Assembly: GCF_001434535.1 (NCBI RefSeq)
Contig: NZ_AYYW01000001.1
Coordinates: 1 to 41,307, forward strand
Direction: 5' to 3'
DNA length: 41,307 bases
Source of the DNA: Ligilactobacillus animalis KCTC 3501 = DSM 20602
GTDB taxonomy: Bacteria; Bacillota; Bacilli; Lactobacillales; Lactobacillaceae
The notes below the pieces were generated by a model. It made no database searches and was not told the DNA's origin. It saw nothing but the letters and a program-made list of their open reading frames with translations. Below are positions 34,199 to 41,307 of the stretch, piece by piece (positions within the stretch are counted from its first letter, which is position 1; every line of letters starts with the position of its first letter). Made by a program: the position numbers and the translations under genes.

Positions 34199-36862
34199 TT
34201 AGTTTCTAGCCCGAGCTAAGCGAAGTTTAAAGAATTTATCCAATTCAGTCACAGCTAGCACGCTAAAACCGCAGACGATCGTCAAGATCCATTCGCCTAG
34301 TTGCATCCCCGTTGTGCTAAAGGCATCTTGCATGAATGGCAAGTAGGTCAATCCCATTTGTAACAAGATCATGATTAAGATGATCGAGAAGGCCTTTTTA
34401 TTTGTAAATGAAGCACTCGAGAAGGCCGATTCTTCGGTGCGGATGTTGAACAAGTAGAAGATCTTGCTAAAGACGATGATATTGACCATCGCTGTACTTG
34501 CTAGCGTTGCCGAAGCACCTGTCGCGATCAGCAGCTCATAAGCACCTAAGCCGACTAAGGCGATCAGTAATGAAACATAGCCTAACTGAAGCATTTCACG
34601 TCCTGAGATCAAGCGGCTATTGCTCTTACGTGGTGGACGTTTCATCAAGTCACTTGCACCTGGTTCAAAGATGAACGCAAATTGGATCGTGATCGCAGAG
34701 ACTAAGTTGATCCAAAGCAGTTGGGTCGCTTGCAAAGGCATCTCTTGGTTGAAAAGGATCGTCAAGAAGATGATCAGCCCTTCAGCAAATGAGGTCGGCA
34801 ATAAGAAGAGGATACTCTTTTTGATATTGTCGTAGATCCGGCGACCTTCTTTGATCGCAGTAGCTAAAGTCGCAAAGTTATCATCGGTTAAGATCATATC
34901 GGAAGCTTCTTTAGCAGCGTCAGTTCCTTTGATCCCCATAGAAACCCCAATGTCAGCTTTTTTCAACGCAGGGGCATCATTGACACCGTCACCAGTCATC
35001 GCCGTAACCTTGCCACTTTGCTGTAAAGCTTCGATGATCTCGAGTTTGTTTTCCGGTGTTGTCCGAGCAAAGATCTGATTTTTAACGGCTGCTTCACACT
35101 TTTCTTTTGCCGTCAGTTGATCCCATTCTACCCCAGTGATCGTGTGCAATTCACCATCAGATAAGCCTAATTGACGTCCGATCGCAGCTGCGGTCAGGGG
35201 AGCGTCGCCGGTGATCATTTTGACTTCGACTTTGGCTTTGTTCATCTCACGTAAAGCTGTGATAACTTCTGGGCGTGGCGGGTCGATGATCCCGGTCAAG
35301 CCCAGGAAGGTAAAGCCATTTTCGAGATGTTCATGTTCTAGTTCAGTGATTTGGTCAGCGTCTTTAATCACACCTAAAGCCACGATGCGTTTGCCTTGGT
35401 TGGCTAAATGGTCGGCTTTGGCTTGCCAAAATGAACGCTCAAAGTTTGGATCTTGTTGTTGGGCAAAGTTGAACAACTTATCTGGTGCACCTTTCAGATA
35501 GATCTTTTTAGCACCATTTGAAAGCTGGATAAGGCTTGCCATGTAACGGTGGAACGAATCAAAAGGCAAGAGATCTAATTTTTCTAGTTGGACACTTTCT
35601 TTGTTTGGCATCAACTTGTGATAAGCGGTCAAGAAAGCTCCGTCAGTTGGTTCACCGTTGATCGTCCAAGTATCATCAACTTGGGTCAAAGTCGTATCGT
35701 TGGCAAAATAACCAGCTAAGAGAAGCTCTTTTAGCTTAGCTTCACGTTCAGTAGTCGCTTCACCATTGATAAATAACGTCCCAGTTGGAGCATAACCACT
35801 ACCACTGACGGAAAAATGACGTTCATCAATGTAAATGTCGGTCACGGTCATTTCGTTTTTAGTCAATGTCCCGGTCTTATCTGTTGCGATCACATCGACC
35901 GCCCCCAATGTTTCAGCTGAAGGCAGTGATTTAACGATCGCATTTTTATTTTTAGCGAGGTCAGACACACCTAAAGCTAAGATCACCGAAGTTGTAGCTG
36001 GCAGGCCTTCAGGGATCGAGCCAACGATCATCGTTACGATCGCTAAAGTCAAGACGGGTAGGGAATAGGTCTCAAAGATAAAACCTAAGATAAACAGTAA
36101 GACGGCTGCCCCTAAAACGCAAAGTGAAACGGTTTTACCTAAAGCGTTGATCTCTTTGACTAATGGAGTTGGCCGCGTTTTAGCGCTAGCAACTGCGGTC
36201 GAGATCTTTCCTAATTCGGTTTTTTCACCGGTCGCTACGACCACGCCTAAACCAGAACCGTTGACGACTGTAGTGGATGAAAAAGCCATGTTTGCTTGTT
36301 CAGCCAAAGGTAAGTCAGCTGTTTCTAAAGCATCAGCGTGTTTGGTCACCGCATCTGCTTCACCCGTCAAAGCGGACTCTTGGATCCTAAGGTCAGCGGT
36401 ATTTATCAAACTTAGATCGGCGGGAACTTGGTCACCCGCTTCAAGAAAGACGACATCGCCCCGAACTAATTTGGTCGCATCGATATCTTGTCGGATCCCA
36501 TCACGGTAGACCGTGGTATTAGTTGCCAGCAAGTCTTTGATCTTAGCTAAAGCATCAGCGGCGTTTGCTTCTTGATAGTAACCGATCATAGCGTTGGCGA
36601 TGATCACGACACTGATCACGATCGCGTCGGTATAGTGTCCTAGAAAAAGCGTCAATAGTGTCGCAAATAACAAGATATAGATGATCATGTTATTGAACTG
36701 GCGGATAAATAACAGCCAGTTTGGTGTTTTTTTAGCAACTAGGGCATTAGGCCCGTCACTTGCTAGTCTTTCAGTTGCAGTTTTGGTTGAAAGGCCCTGT
36801 AAAGGGTCCTCTTGCTCATAATTTTGTAGTAATTCTTCTAAATTCTTCTGATAAGGTCTCAC
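34199..36862 (-). CDS. P-type cation-transporting ATPase (type II)
   Basis: Ten-helix membrane ATPase, 887 residues. It has an N-terminal cation ATPase domain (LSTKTATERLASDGPN), an actuator loop LTGEADAV (~168), helix M4 with IPEGLPATT, the phosphorylated Asp in DKTGTLTKNEM (~326), TGD in MITGDAPLTA, and the hinge GDGVNDAPALKKADIGV (~625). The layout is that of PacL/SERCA, but helix M6 reads NLVSAITIQFAFIFEP, where Ca pumps have NLVTDGLPA, so the Ca-ligating Asp is absent. The ion is therefore uncertain. The start is GTG at 36862 with AAAGGAAA upstream. A long leader with direct repeats precedes it. The family is secure; the substrate is not. Confidence 0.92.
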   Translation of the reverse strand: MRPYQKNLEELLQNYEQEDPLQGLSTKTATERLASDGPNALVAKKTPNWLLFIRQFNNMIIYILLFATLLTLFLGHYTDAIVISVVIIANAMIGYYQEANAADALAKIKDLLATNTTVYRDGIRQDIDATKLVRGDVVFLEAGDQVPADLSLINTADLRIQESALTGEADAVTKHADALETADLPLAEQANMAFSSTTVVNGSGLGVVVATGEKTELGKISTAVASAKTRPTPLVKEINALGKTVSLCVLGAAVLLFILGFIFETYSLPVLTLAIVTMIVGSIPEGLPATTSVILALGVSDLAKNKNAIVKSLPSAETLGAVDVIATDKTGTLTKNEMTVTDIYIDERHFSVSGSGYAPTGTLFINGEATTEREAKLKELLLAGYFANDTTLTQVDDTWTINGEPTDGAFLTAYHKLMPNKESVQLEKLDLLPFDSFHRYMASLIQLSNGAKKIYLKGAPDKLFNFAQQQDPNFERSFWQAKADHLANQGKRIVALGVIKDADQITELEHEHLENGFTFLGLTGIIDPPRPEVITALREMNKAKVEVKMITGDAPLTAAAIGRQLGLSDGELHTITGVEWDQLTAKEKCEAAVKNQIFARTTPENKLEIIEALQQSGKVTAMTGDGVNDAPALKKADIGVSMGIKGTDAAKEASDMILTDDNFATLATAIKEGRRIYDNIKKSILFLLPTSFAEGLIIFLTILFNQEMPLQATQLLWINLVSAITIQFAFIFEPGASDLMKRPPRKSNSRLISGREMLQLGYVSLLIALVGLGAYELLIATGASATLASTAMVNIIVFSKIFYLFNIRTEESAFSSASFTNKKAFSIILIMILLQMGLTYLPFMQDAFSTTGMQLGEWILTIVCGFSVLAVTELDKFFKLRLARARN

Positions 36863-36891
36863 TTATTATATTTCCTTTCTGTAATTCATAT

Positions 36892-36921
36892 CTAGCACTA
36901 ACATTTGCTGCCTAGCACTAA
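36892..36921 (-). repeat. Two 10-bp direct repeats in the ATPase leader
   Basis: ctagcactaa occurs at 36892-36901 and 36912-36921 (TTAGTGCTAG on the coding strand), exactly 20 bp apart, two helical turns, 30-60 bp before the ATPase start. A regulator site or RNA element; the binder is unknown. Confidence 0.6.
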
Positions 36922-37225
36922 CTACGATAGACAAAGAAAATCTTTTCTAAGCGTACAAAAATAGCGCGAGGCGGATAAGGGTCGTCCACTCGTGTTACCT
37001 ACCTTTCTATGTGATTTAATAGTTCGAATAATTTAAGTATATTTTACTATGATAAGCAAGGGGATGGAACTGGTTACAAAGAGATTTAAAGTAAACTTAA
37101 AACAGCTTAGGTAAAGTTTAAGAGGTATGGCTTAGTAAATAGTGATGATATTAATAAAAAACGAAAAATATGATCTACATTGGATATAACATTCGTTTTA
37201 ATTTCTAAAAACCTTGTTAAATACA
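36922..37225. other. Leader and spacer upstream of the ATPase
   Basis: On the minus strand, cgag-tgga (near 36990) can pair with tccgc-ctcg (near 36970) to give a GC-rich hairpin inside an otherwise AT-rich leader, preceded by gaaaggtaggtaacac. It does not fit yybP-ykoY, M-box or T-box landmarks that I know. A weak TTGCTT/TTAAAT promoter (17 bp) near 37030-37060 could start it. No ORF seen from 37060 to 37225. Confidence 0.35.
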
Positions 37226-37482
37226 GAAAAAGACCATGGAAGCTAGCTAGGAGTTCCATGGTCTATATTATATATAGCACAGTCAAATAGACCTTTCATC
37301 GCCACCTTTATGTTCTTTCACGATCTTATTTTACATTATTGGCGATCCGTTTATTTGAACTGTCGGGGTGGTTCTAAAAGGAGGATCCAAGCCCTCAGAC
37401 CAAAGTGTCCAAAACACCTGCTACGTCAATGTCAGACGCTAGTATGTGCGCAACATGTGAAGGCTTAATTGCCCCCTTTTCA
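37226..37482 (-). ncRNA. Candidate small RNA with C-rich motifs
   Basis: A strong minus-strand promoter (37489-37516) points at about 250 nt with no plausible ORF, ending in a perfect 11-bp terminator stem (agaccatggaa at 37231-37241 with 37254-37264, then T-run). The transcript would contain ATCCTCCTTTT and ACCACCCC about 7 nt apart, the kind of pyrimidine-rich single-stranded motif by which Gram-positive sRNAs bind Shine-Dalgarno sequences. It is not a known family to me. Confidence 0.5.
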
Positions 37483-37488
37483 CCTTTA

Positions 37489-37516
37489 ATTATACTAAAT
37501 GACACTCAAAAGTCAA
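37489..37516 (-). promoter_or_regulatory. Promoter of the candidate sRNA with overlapping cre-like palindrome
   Basis: TTGACT (37516-37511), a 16-bp spacer and TATAAT (37494-37489). The -35 box overlaps a cre-like half-palindrome: minus strand TGAAAGCGCTT (37525-37515) is a perfect left half and core, but the right half is degenerate. Confidence 0.6.
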
Positions 37517-37853
37517 GCGCTTTCATTTTTGGGCGTCATTCTTTACCACTTCCGAATGTTTTGCTAAAATTAAGTGTGATTTTAAATTATTTTTTGGTTA
37601 ACATTATAATCTCTAGGTAATCGTTCGGAGATGGTATTGAGCAATGTTTGCTATTTTTGTAGTTTGTTAAGTTTATTACTTGCGATTGGTACGTATCTTT
37701 TGGCGGATTAAATTATATTTTTATTATTTTTAAAAATTAAACCATGTTAATAAAAATATTTACAAATCCCAAAGAAATAGATATACTAATTGAAGTTTTA
37801 CAGTCATTTATAAATTGCTATTTATTTTATTGATAGAGAGAGGAGAAATAATC
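37517..37853. other. Spacer upstream of the nucleoside transporter
   Basis: AT-rich. A TATAAT near 37605 is followed by a 26-codon ORF (37631-37711) encoding one hydrophobic helix; its only GGAG touches the ATG, so translation is doubtful. AGGAG at 37841-37845 is the ribosome site of the transporter gene. Confidence 0.4.
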
Positions 37854-39095
37854 TTGTATTTAGCAATAAATGTTTTAGGTTTAGTGATCTTCCTTGCGGT
37901 CGGCGTGATCTTTTCTAAGAACCGCAGTGAGATCAATTGGCGTGGTGTAGGTACGATGGTCATCTTTAACCTCGTATTAGCTTGGTTCTTGACCAGCTTT
38001 GAAGGTGGACGGATGATCGTTCAAGGTGCTGCTGCTGGTTTTAACGAATTGATGAAGATCGCATATATCGGGATCGAATTTGCACTTCCAAGCATGGTCC
38101 AAGTTAAACAAATGGACTGGTTCGTGCAAGTGTTGCTTCCAATTTTGATGGTCGTTCCATTGTTTGATATCTTGACTTATATCGGTATCTTGCCATGGAT
38201 CATCAAGTGGATCGGACGTGGGTTATCCTTTATTACAGGACAACCTAAGTTTGAATCATTCTTTGCGATCGAAATGATGTTTCTTGGTAACACAGAAGCT
38301 TTGGCGGTTTCTTCTTTACAACTTAAGCAGATCAATGCTAAACGTAATTTAACGTTAGCGATGATGTCGATGAGCTGTGTGACAGCTTCGATCATCGGTG
38401 CTTATACGCAAATGATGCCTGGGGAATATATCCTTACGGCGGTTCCAGTCAACGTTATCAATGCGTTGATCGTAGTTGCTTTATTGAACCCAGTCACTGT
38501 TACACCAGAAGAAGACACGATCGCTACGATGAAAGGCTCAGCGATGGCTGAAACTGAGATCGGTGATGTTGATGCTGATGGTAATGCTAAAAAAGAACCA
38601 TTCTTCTCCTTCTTGGGTGATTCCATCTTAGGCGCTGGTCGCTTGGTCTTGATCATTGCCGCTAACGTTATCGCCTTTGTTGCTTTGGCAGCCTTGATCG
38701 ATAAGTTACTTGGTATGATCAATCCTTGGCTTTCCTTGGAACACATTCTCGGGATCATTATGTACCCACTTGCATGGTTGATGGGCTTACCACACGGCGA
38801 AGCTTTCCAATTTGCACAATATATGGGTACAAAATTAGTTACAAATGAATTTGTTGTTATGGGTCGTGTAACAAGCACGATCAATGACTTTGCACCACAC
38901 TACAAAGCTGTCTTGACAGTCTTTGTAACTTCCTTTGCTAACTTCTCAACGGTCGGGATGATCATTGGCTGTTTCAAAGGTATCGTTGATCGTGAAAAGA
39001 ACGATCTTATCTCCAAAAACGTTGGCTACATGTTGCTTTCAGGGGTCTTAGTTTCCCTCTTATCTGCAGCAATGGTTGGTTTATTCGTTTGGTAA
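37854..39095 (+). CDS. nupC: Concentrative nucleoside transporter (NupC/CNT family)
   Basis: Integral membrane nucleoside:cation symporter. CNT landmarks include FALPSMVQVKQMDW, the gate-like block IEMMFLGNTEALAVSSLQL and TSFANFSTVGMIIGC near the C-terminus. About ten hydrophobic segments are seen. An unusual hydrophilic loop rich in Glu/Asp (TPEEDTIATM to DVDADGNAKKE) lies at about 220-250. The start is TTG at 37854, 8 nt after AGGAG, giving 413 residues; the open frame upstream lacks a ribosome site. Monocistronic, with a terminator downstream. Confidence 0.9.
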   Translation: MYLAINVLGLVIFLAVGVIFSKNRSEINWRGVGTMVIFNLVLAWFLTSFEGGRMIVQGAAAGFNELMKIAYIGIEFALPSMVQVKQMDWFVQVLLPILMVVPLFDILTYIGILPWIIKWIGRGLSFITGQPKFESFFAIEMMFLGNTEALAVSSLQLKQINAKRNLTLAMMSMSCVTASIIGAYTQMMPGEYILTAVPVNVINALIVVALLNPVTVTPEEDTIATMKGSAMAETEIGDVDADGNAKKEPFFSFLGDSILGAGRLVLIIAANVIAFVALAALIDKLLGMINPWLSLEHILGIIMYPLAWLMGLPHGEAFQFAQYMGTKLVTNEFVVMGRVTSTINDFAPHYKAVLTVFVTSFANFSTVGMIIGCFKGIVDREKNDLISKNVGYMLLSGVLVSLLSAAMVGLFVW

Positions 39096-39114
39096 AATAA
39101 ATAGTAATAAAAAT

Positions 39115-39149
39115 GGTCGCTTGAATTTTCATTCAGGCGACCCTTTTTT
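39115..39149 (+). terminator. Terminator of nupC
   Basis: ggtcgcttgaat and attcaggcgacc (one wobble) followed by a T-run; it abuts the end of the converging DUF1304 gene. Confidence 0.88.
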
Positions 39150-39519
39150 ATTTAAAGATCAAAAGTGCAAGTAAAGCCAGGATAGCTGGTGTTCCTTGGG
39201 CAAGTAGGATCTTAGGGTTCTTAGCGCTTAACCAGCCATAGACTGCGGCGACAATAACGAAGATCACAAACATCATACTCCCCATATATTGAGCATTTTC
39301 TGGGAAAATAAAGCGACAGGTCAAGAGACCGATACCGATAAAACCATTGTATAGTCCTTGGTTAGCCATTGCGACACGCGCTTCGGGCATTTTGAGATAC
39401 TCTTTTCTAAGGCCAAAAGTTTGATGTAATTTTTCTTCACTCCCAAACATTTCCATTCCCATGATATAGAGAGCTTCCAGGGCAACGACTATGATCAGGA
39501 CAGTTGAGATGATCGACAT
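39148..39519 (-). CDS. DUF1304-family membrane protein
   Basis: 123-residue protein with four hydrophobic helices. The N-terminal VLIIVVALEALYIMGMEMF, the middle NQGLYNGFIGIGLL and a short C-terminus are characteristic of DUF1304. Function unknown. The ATG at 39519, 8 nt after AAAGGAG, is chosen; the open frame extends 25 codons upstream without a ribosome site. It stands alone, converging on nupC. Confidence 0.88.
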   Translation of the reverse strand: MSIISTVLIIVVALEALYIMGMEMFGSEEKLHQTFGLRKEYLKMPEARVAMANQGLYNGFIGIGLLTCRFIFPENAQYMGSMMFVIFVIVAAVYGWLSAKNPKILLAQGTPAILALLALLIFK

Positions 39520-39710
39520 ACAAAAAACTCCTTTAACTAAATTAATAGAAGTATTATATAATGTTGCATGCAATAATTCCACAATTAAATGCAAAAGAAT
39601 GCCAAATGCCGTGGTTAGTAAACATTAAAGATGATATAATACATACAAGCTCTTATGTTTGAGCGCTCTAACAGATATCAGTTGCAGATGTATGAAAAGG
39701 ATGTGACAGA

Positions 39711-40535
39711 ATGCATGCCGATGTTTTGATCAGTCAGGATCTGTCCTGTGTGGGTCAGGTTTCCATGAGTGTAGCGCTACCCTTGCTGGCGGCTGCAAAC
39801 TTGAGACCAGATGTTTTACCGACCTCACTCTTATCAACGCATACGGGGGGCTTTGGTGAAAATACCTACTTAGATCTTTCTTCTGAAATGTCACACATTC
39901 TCCAGCATTGGCAAAAATTACAACTTAGGTTTTCAGCCGTCTATCTGGGATATTTGGGGGCTAGACCTTTAGATGTGATCTTACAGCATTTGTCAGTTCT
40001 TAAGACACCTGAAACGCTTTTTTTAGTTGATCCCGTAATGGCCGACCATGGTAAACTTTACCGCGGTTTTGACATGAATTATGTAGCACAGATGCGCAAA
40101 TTAGTGCACCAAGCAACGATCGCAACTCCAAATTTAACGGAAGCCCAACTGCTTTTAGATGAGGCTTTGACTACTTCTCCACTAGCGATCGCTGAAGCAA
40201 CGCAACTGCTTGTGCGTTTTGCAACTAAATTCAAGTTAGAAACTGCGATCTTAACTGGGATAGACTGCGGTGACAAGATCGCCGTGATCGGTTATGAAAT
40301 GGGCCAAACTTGGATCTTGACGCGTCCCAAATTGGCTGGGAACTTTTTTGGGACAGGTGATCTGTTTGCCAGTGCTTTACTGGCGGGGATCATGAAGGGA
40401 AAAGCGGTCAAGGCTGCTGCGAATCTCGCGATGGAATTTATTTTTCAGGCGATAAAGCTGACACCGACCCCTAGAGATCAGCGTTTTGGCGTCGATTATG
40501 CGCGTGCATTACCATATTTGTTAGAAAAGTTATGA
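39711..40535 (+). CDS. pdxK: Pyridoxal/pyridoxamine kinase (ribokinase fold)
   Basis: Phosphorylates vitamin B6 vitamers to the coenzyme form. VLISQDLSCVGQVSMSVALPLL at the start, LVDPVMADHGKLY in the middle, and the ATP/anion-hole motif NFFGTGDLFASALLAG with the catalytic Asp (~221) are those of the PdxK/PdxY group. The 274-residue length fits. Immediately downstream, 18 bp away, lies an ECF S-component, so the pair takes up and traps vitamin B6. A plausible promoter-like stretch precedes it; AGGATGTG acts as ribosome site. PLP made here would serve ThrC and CysK. Confidence 0.9.
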   Translation: MHADVLISQDLSCVGQVSMSVALPLLAAANLRPDVLPTSLLSTHTGGFGENTYLDLSSEMSHILQHWQKLQLRFSAVYLGYLGARPLDVILQHLSVLKTPETLFLVDPVMADHGKLYRGFDMNYVAQMRKLVHQATIATPNLTEAQLLLDEALTTSPLAIAEATQLLVRFATKFKLETAILTGIDCGDKIAVIGYEMGQTWILTRPKLAGNFFGTGDLFASALLAGIMKGKAVKAAANLAMEFIFQAIKLTPTPRDQRFGVDYARALPYLLEKL

Positions 40536-40553
40536 TTTTTTGGAGGAAATACT

Positions 40554-41120
40554 ATGTTGCGTGACCAGCAAAATACATTGCGGGCGGTCATTTTAACGGG
40601 TCTATTTGCTGCACTGATCTATATTGGCATTTGGACGTTACGGATCCCGATCCCTGCGATGGTCGGCCGCCCGTTTATCCATTTTGGCAATACATTGACA
40701 GTAACAGCGATTCTTTTTTTGGGAAAACGCAATGGTATGTTGGCCGGTATCATTGGCCTGGGTGGTTTTGATATCTTAAATGGATACATTGCTGTCTCTT
40801 GGCTGACGATGCTTGAGGTCATAGTTGTAGCTTTGATAATTTCCGGACTTTTCAAGGCTATGAGATATGTTGACAGTCAGCGAAATATCATGATTTTGGC
40901 GATAGCTGCAGGATCGACTAAGATCGTGACTTCGTATCTAGCTTCGATCGTTGAAGCATTGATGGTCGGGACAAGCTTTAAAACAGCTGCGGTGGCCGCC
41001 TTTTTCAGCTTACCGGCGACTGTCATCAATTCCATTTCAACGGCGATCTGCGTACCATTATTGTATTTCGTGATCAAAAAGATCTACACCTTGGTGCATC
41101 AGCGCCGAGGCTCATTATAA
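40554..41120 (+). CDS. ECF transporter S-component, predicted vitamin B6 (PdxU2-like)
   Basis: Substrate-binding membrane subunit of an energy-coupling-factor transporter, 188 residues with about six helices. IPIPAMVGRPFIHFGNTLTVTAILFLGKRNGMLAGIIGLG is the S-component-like first half in overlapping segments, followed by FDILNGYIAVSWLTMLE. It would share the group's EcfA/EcfT module encoded elsewhere. Pairing with pyridoxal kinase supports vitamin B6 as substrate, as proposed for PdxU/PdxU2 families. TGGAGG precedes the ATG. Specificity is inferred from context. Confidence 0.85.
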   Translation: MLRDQQNTLRAVILTGLFAALIYIGIWTLRIPIPAMVGRPFIHFGNTLTVTAILFLGKRNGMLAGIIGLGGFDILNGYIAVSWLTMLEVIVVALIISGLFKAMRYVDSQRNIMILAIAAGSTKIVTSYLASIVEALMVGTSFKTAAVAAFFSLPATVINSISTAICVPLLYFVIKKIYTLVHQRRGSL

Positions 41121-41135
41121 ACAACTGAATTTAGA

Positions 41136-41178
41136 AAATAAGATCTGTTTGGGGTTGTCCAAACAGATCTTATTTTTA
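41136..41178 (+). terminator. Terminator of pdxK-ECF S operon
   Basis: aaataagatctgttt (41136-41150) pairs perfectly with 41161-41175, followed by tttt. Confidence 0.9.
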
Positions 41179-41205
41179 TCCATAAAAATATTTTTAAAAT
41201 TTTGC

Positions 41206-41234
41206 TTGTTTTAGCAGGGCTTCTTTGCTATAAT
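41206..41234 (+). promoter_or_regulatory. Promoter of tRNA-Lys
   Basis: TTGTTT (41206-41211), 17 bp and TATAAT (41229-41234), 18 bp before the tRNA. Confidence 0.8.
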
Positions 41235-41252
41235 ATTTTTTGTTGATAAATT

Positions 41253-41307
41253 GGGTGGTTAGCTCAGCTGGCAGAGCAACGGACTCTTAATCCGTGGGTC
41301 CAGGGTT
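41253..41307 (+). tRNA. tRNA-Lys (CTT), truncated by the window end
   Basis: The acceptor GGGTGGT, D-arm GCTCAGCTGGCAGAGC and anticodon arm CGGACTCTTAATCCG give the anticodon CTT (loop CTCTTAA), reading lysine AAG. The window stops inside the T-arm (ccagggtt), so the 3' end is not seen. Confidence 0.93.

Noticed and set aside
34620-36509. Several plus-strand ORFs within the ATPase
   Set aside because: They are antisense shadows; the ATPase frame carries all family motifs.
36922-37060. yybP-ykoY manganese or M-box magnesium riboswitch before the ATPase
   Set aside because: The conserved core sequences I know for these classes are not found; only a generic hairpin is visible.

Overview
The window is chromosomal DNA of a low-GC, Gram-positive lactic acid bacterium, most likely a Lactobacillaceae member. 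Candidates in or near Ligilactobacillus fit, but I cannot prove a genus by eye. Reasons: a D-aspartate ligase plus aspartate racemase pair for an L-Lys-D-Asp cell-wall bridge; a lone ferrochelatase; pyruvate formate-lyase under a CcpA (cre) site; an oxalate cluster (oxc, frc, AEC carrier) of the kind known from some lactobacilli; a methionine T-box; ECF-type vitamin uptake; TTG/GTG starts behind strong Shine-Dalgarno sequences; and AT-rich spacers. Nothing in it looks like a prophage, an IS element or a CRISPR array.

Layout. 1-1300: an Rgg/MutR-like regulator with an in-frame 9-bp repeat expansion, followed by a 0.6-kb spacer rich in dyads. 1.3-6.5 kb: two divergent threonine operons, thrC-aspartokinase (-) and hom-thrB (+). 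6.8-10.4 kb: murE, D-Asp ligase and racD, a peptidoglycan operon whose last codons lie in a dispersed intergenic repeat. 10.4-13.3 kb: small unknown genes and ferrochelatase. 13.4-18.0 kb: the oxalate island, a divergent AEC carrier and oxc-frc. 18.3-22.1 kb: pepF with a parS-like site beside it, then metA-cysK. 22.2-26.5 kb: an NCS2 purine permease, a membrane-anchored MerR regulator, an orphan immunity-like protein and purA. 26.6-31.9 kb: a glycosyltransferase, pflB-pflA and a small membrane protein. 31.8-32.9 kb: a Met T-box controlling a SAM-hydrolase-family gene whose C-terminal domain appears to be replaced by a membrane tail. 33.3-37.6 kb: a 48-aa gene, a thioesterase, a P-type ATPase with a long leader, and a candidate small RNA. 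37.8-41.3 kb: a nucleoside transporter, a DUF1304 protein, pyridoxal kinase with an ECF S-component, and the start of a tRNA-Lys gene.

How the genes work together. The threonine genes convert aspartate to threonine. Homoserine is a branch point that may also feed metA-cysK. Aspartate is racemised and ligated to the wall precursor by racD and the D-Asp ligase. The oxalate genes take oxalate to formate and CO2, and pfl also yields formate. The Met T-box ties a SAM/methionine gene to charging of tRNA-Met.

The items I rate highest are the apparent fusion protein under the Met T-box, the candidate C-rich small RNA with a cre-like promoter element, the leucine-repeat expansion in the Rgg regulator, the parS-like palindrome, and a strong neighbour-dependent choice of Ile codon that fills the genes with GATC.
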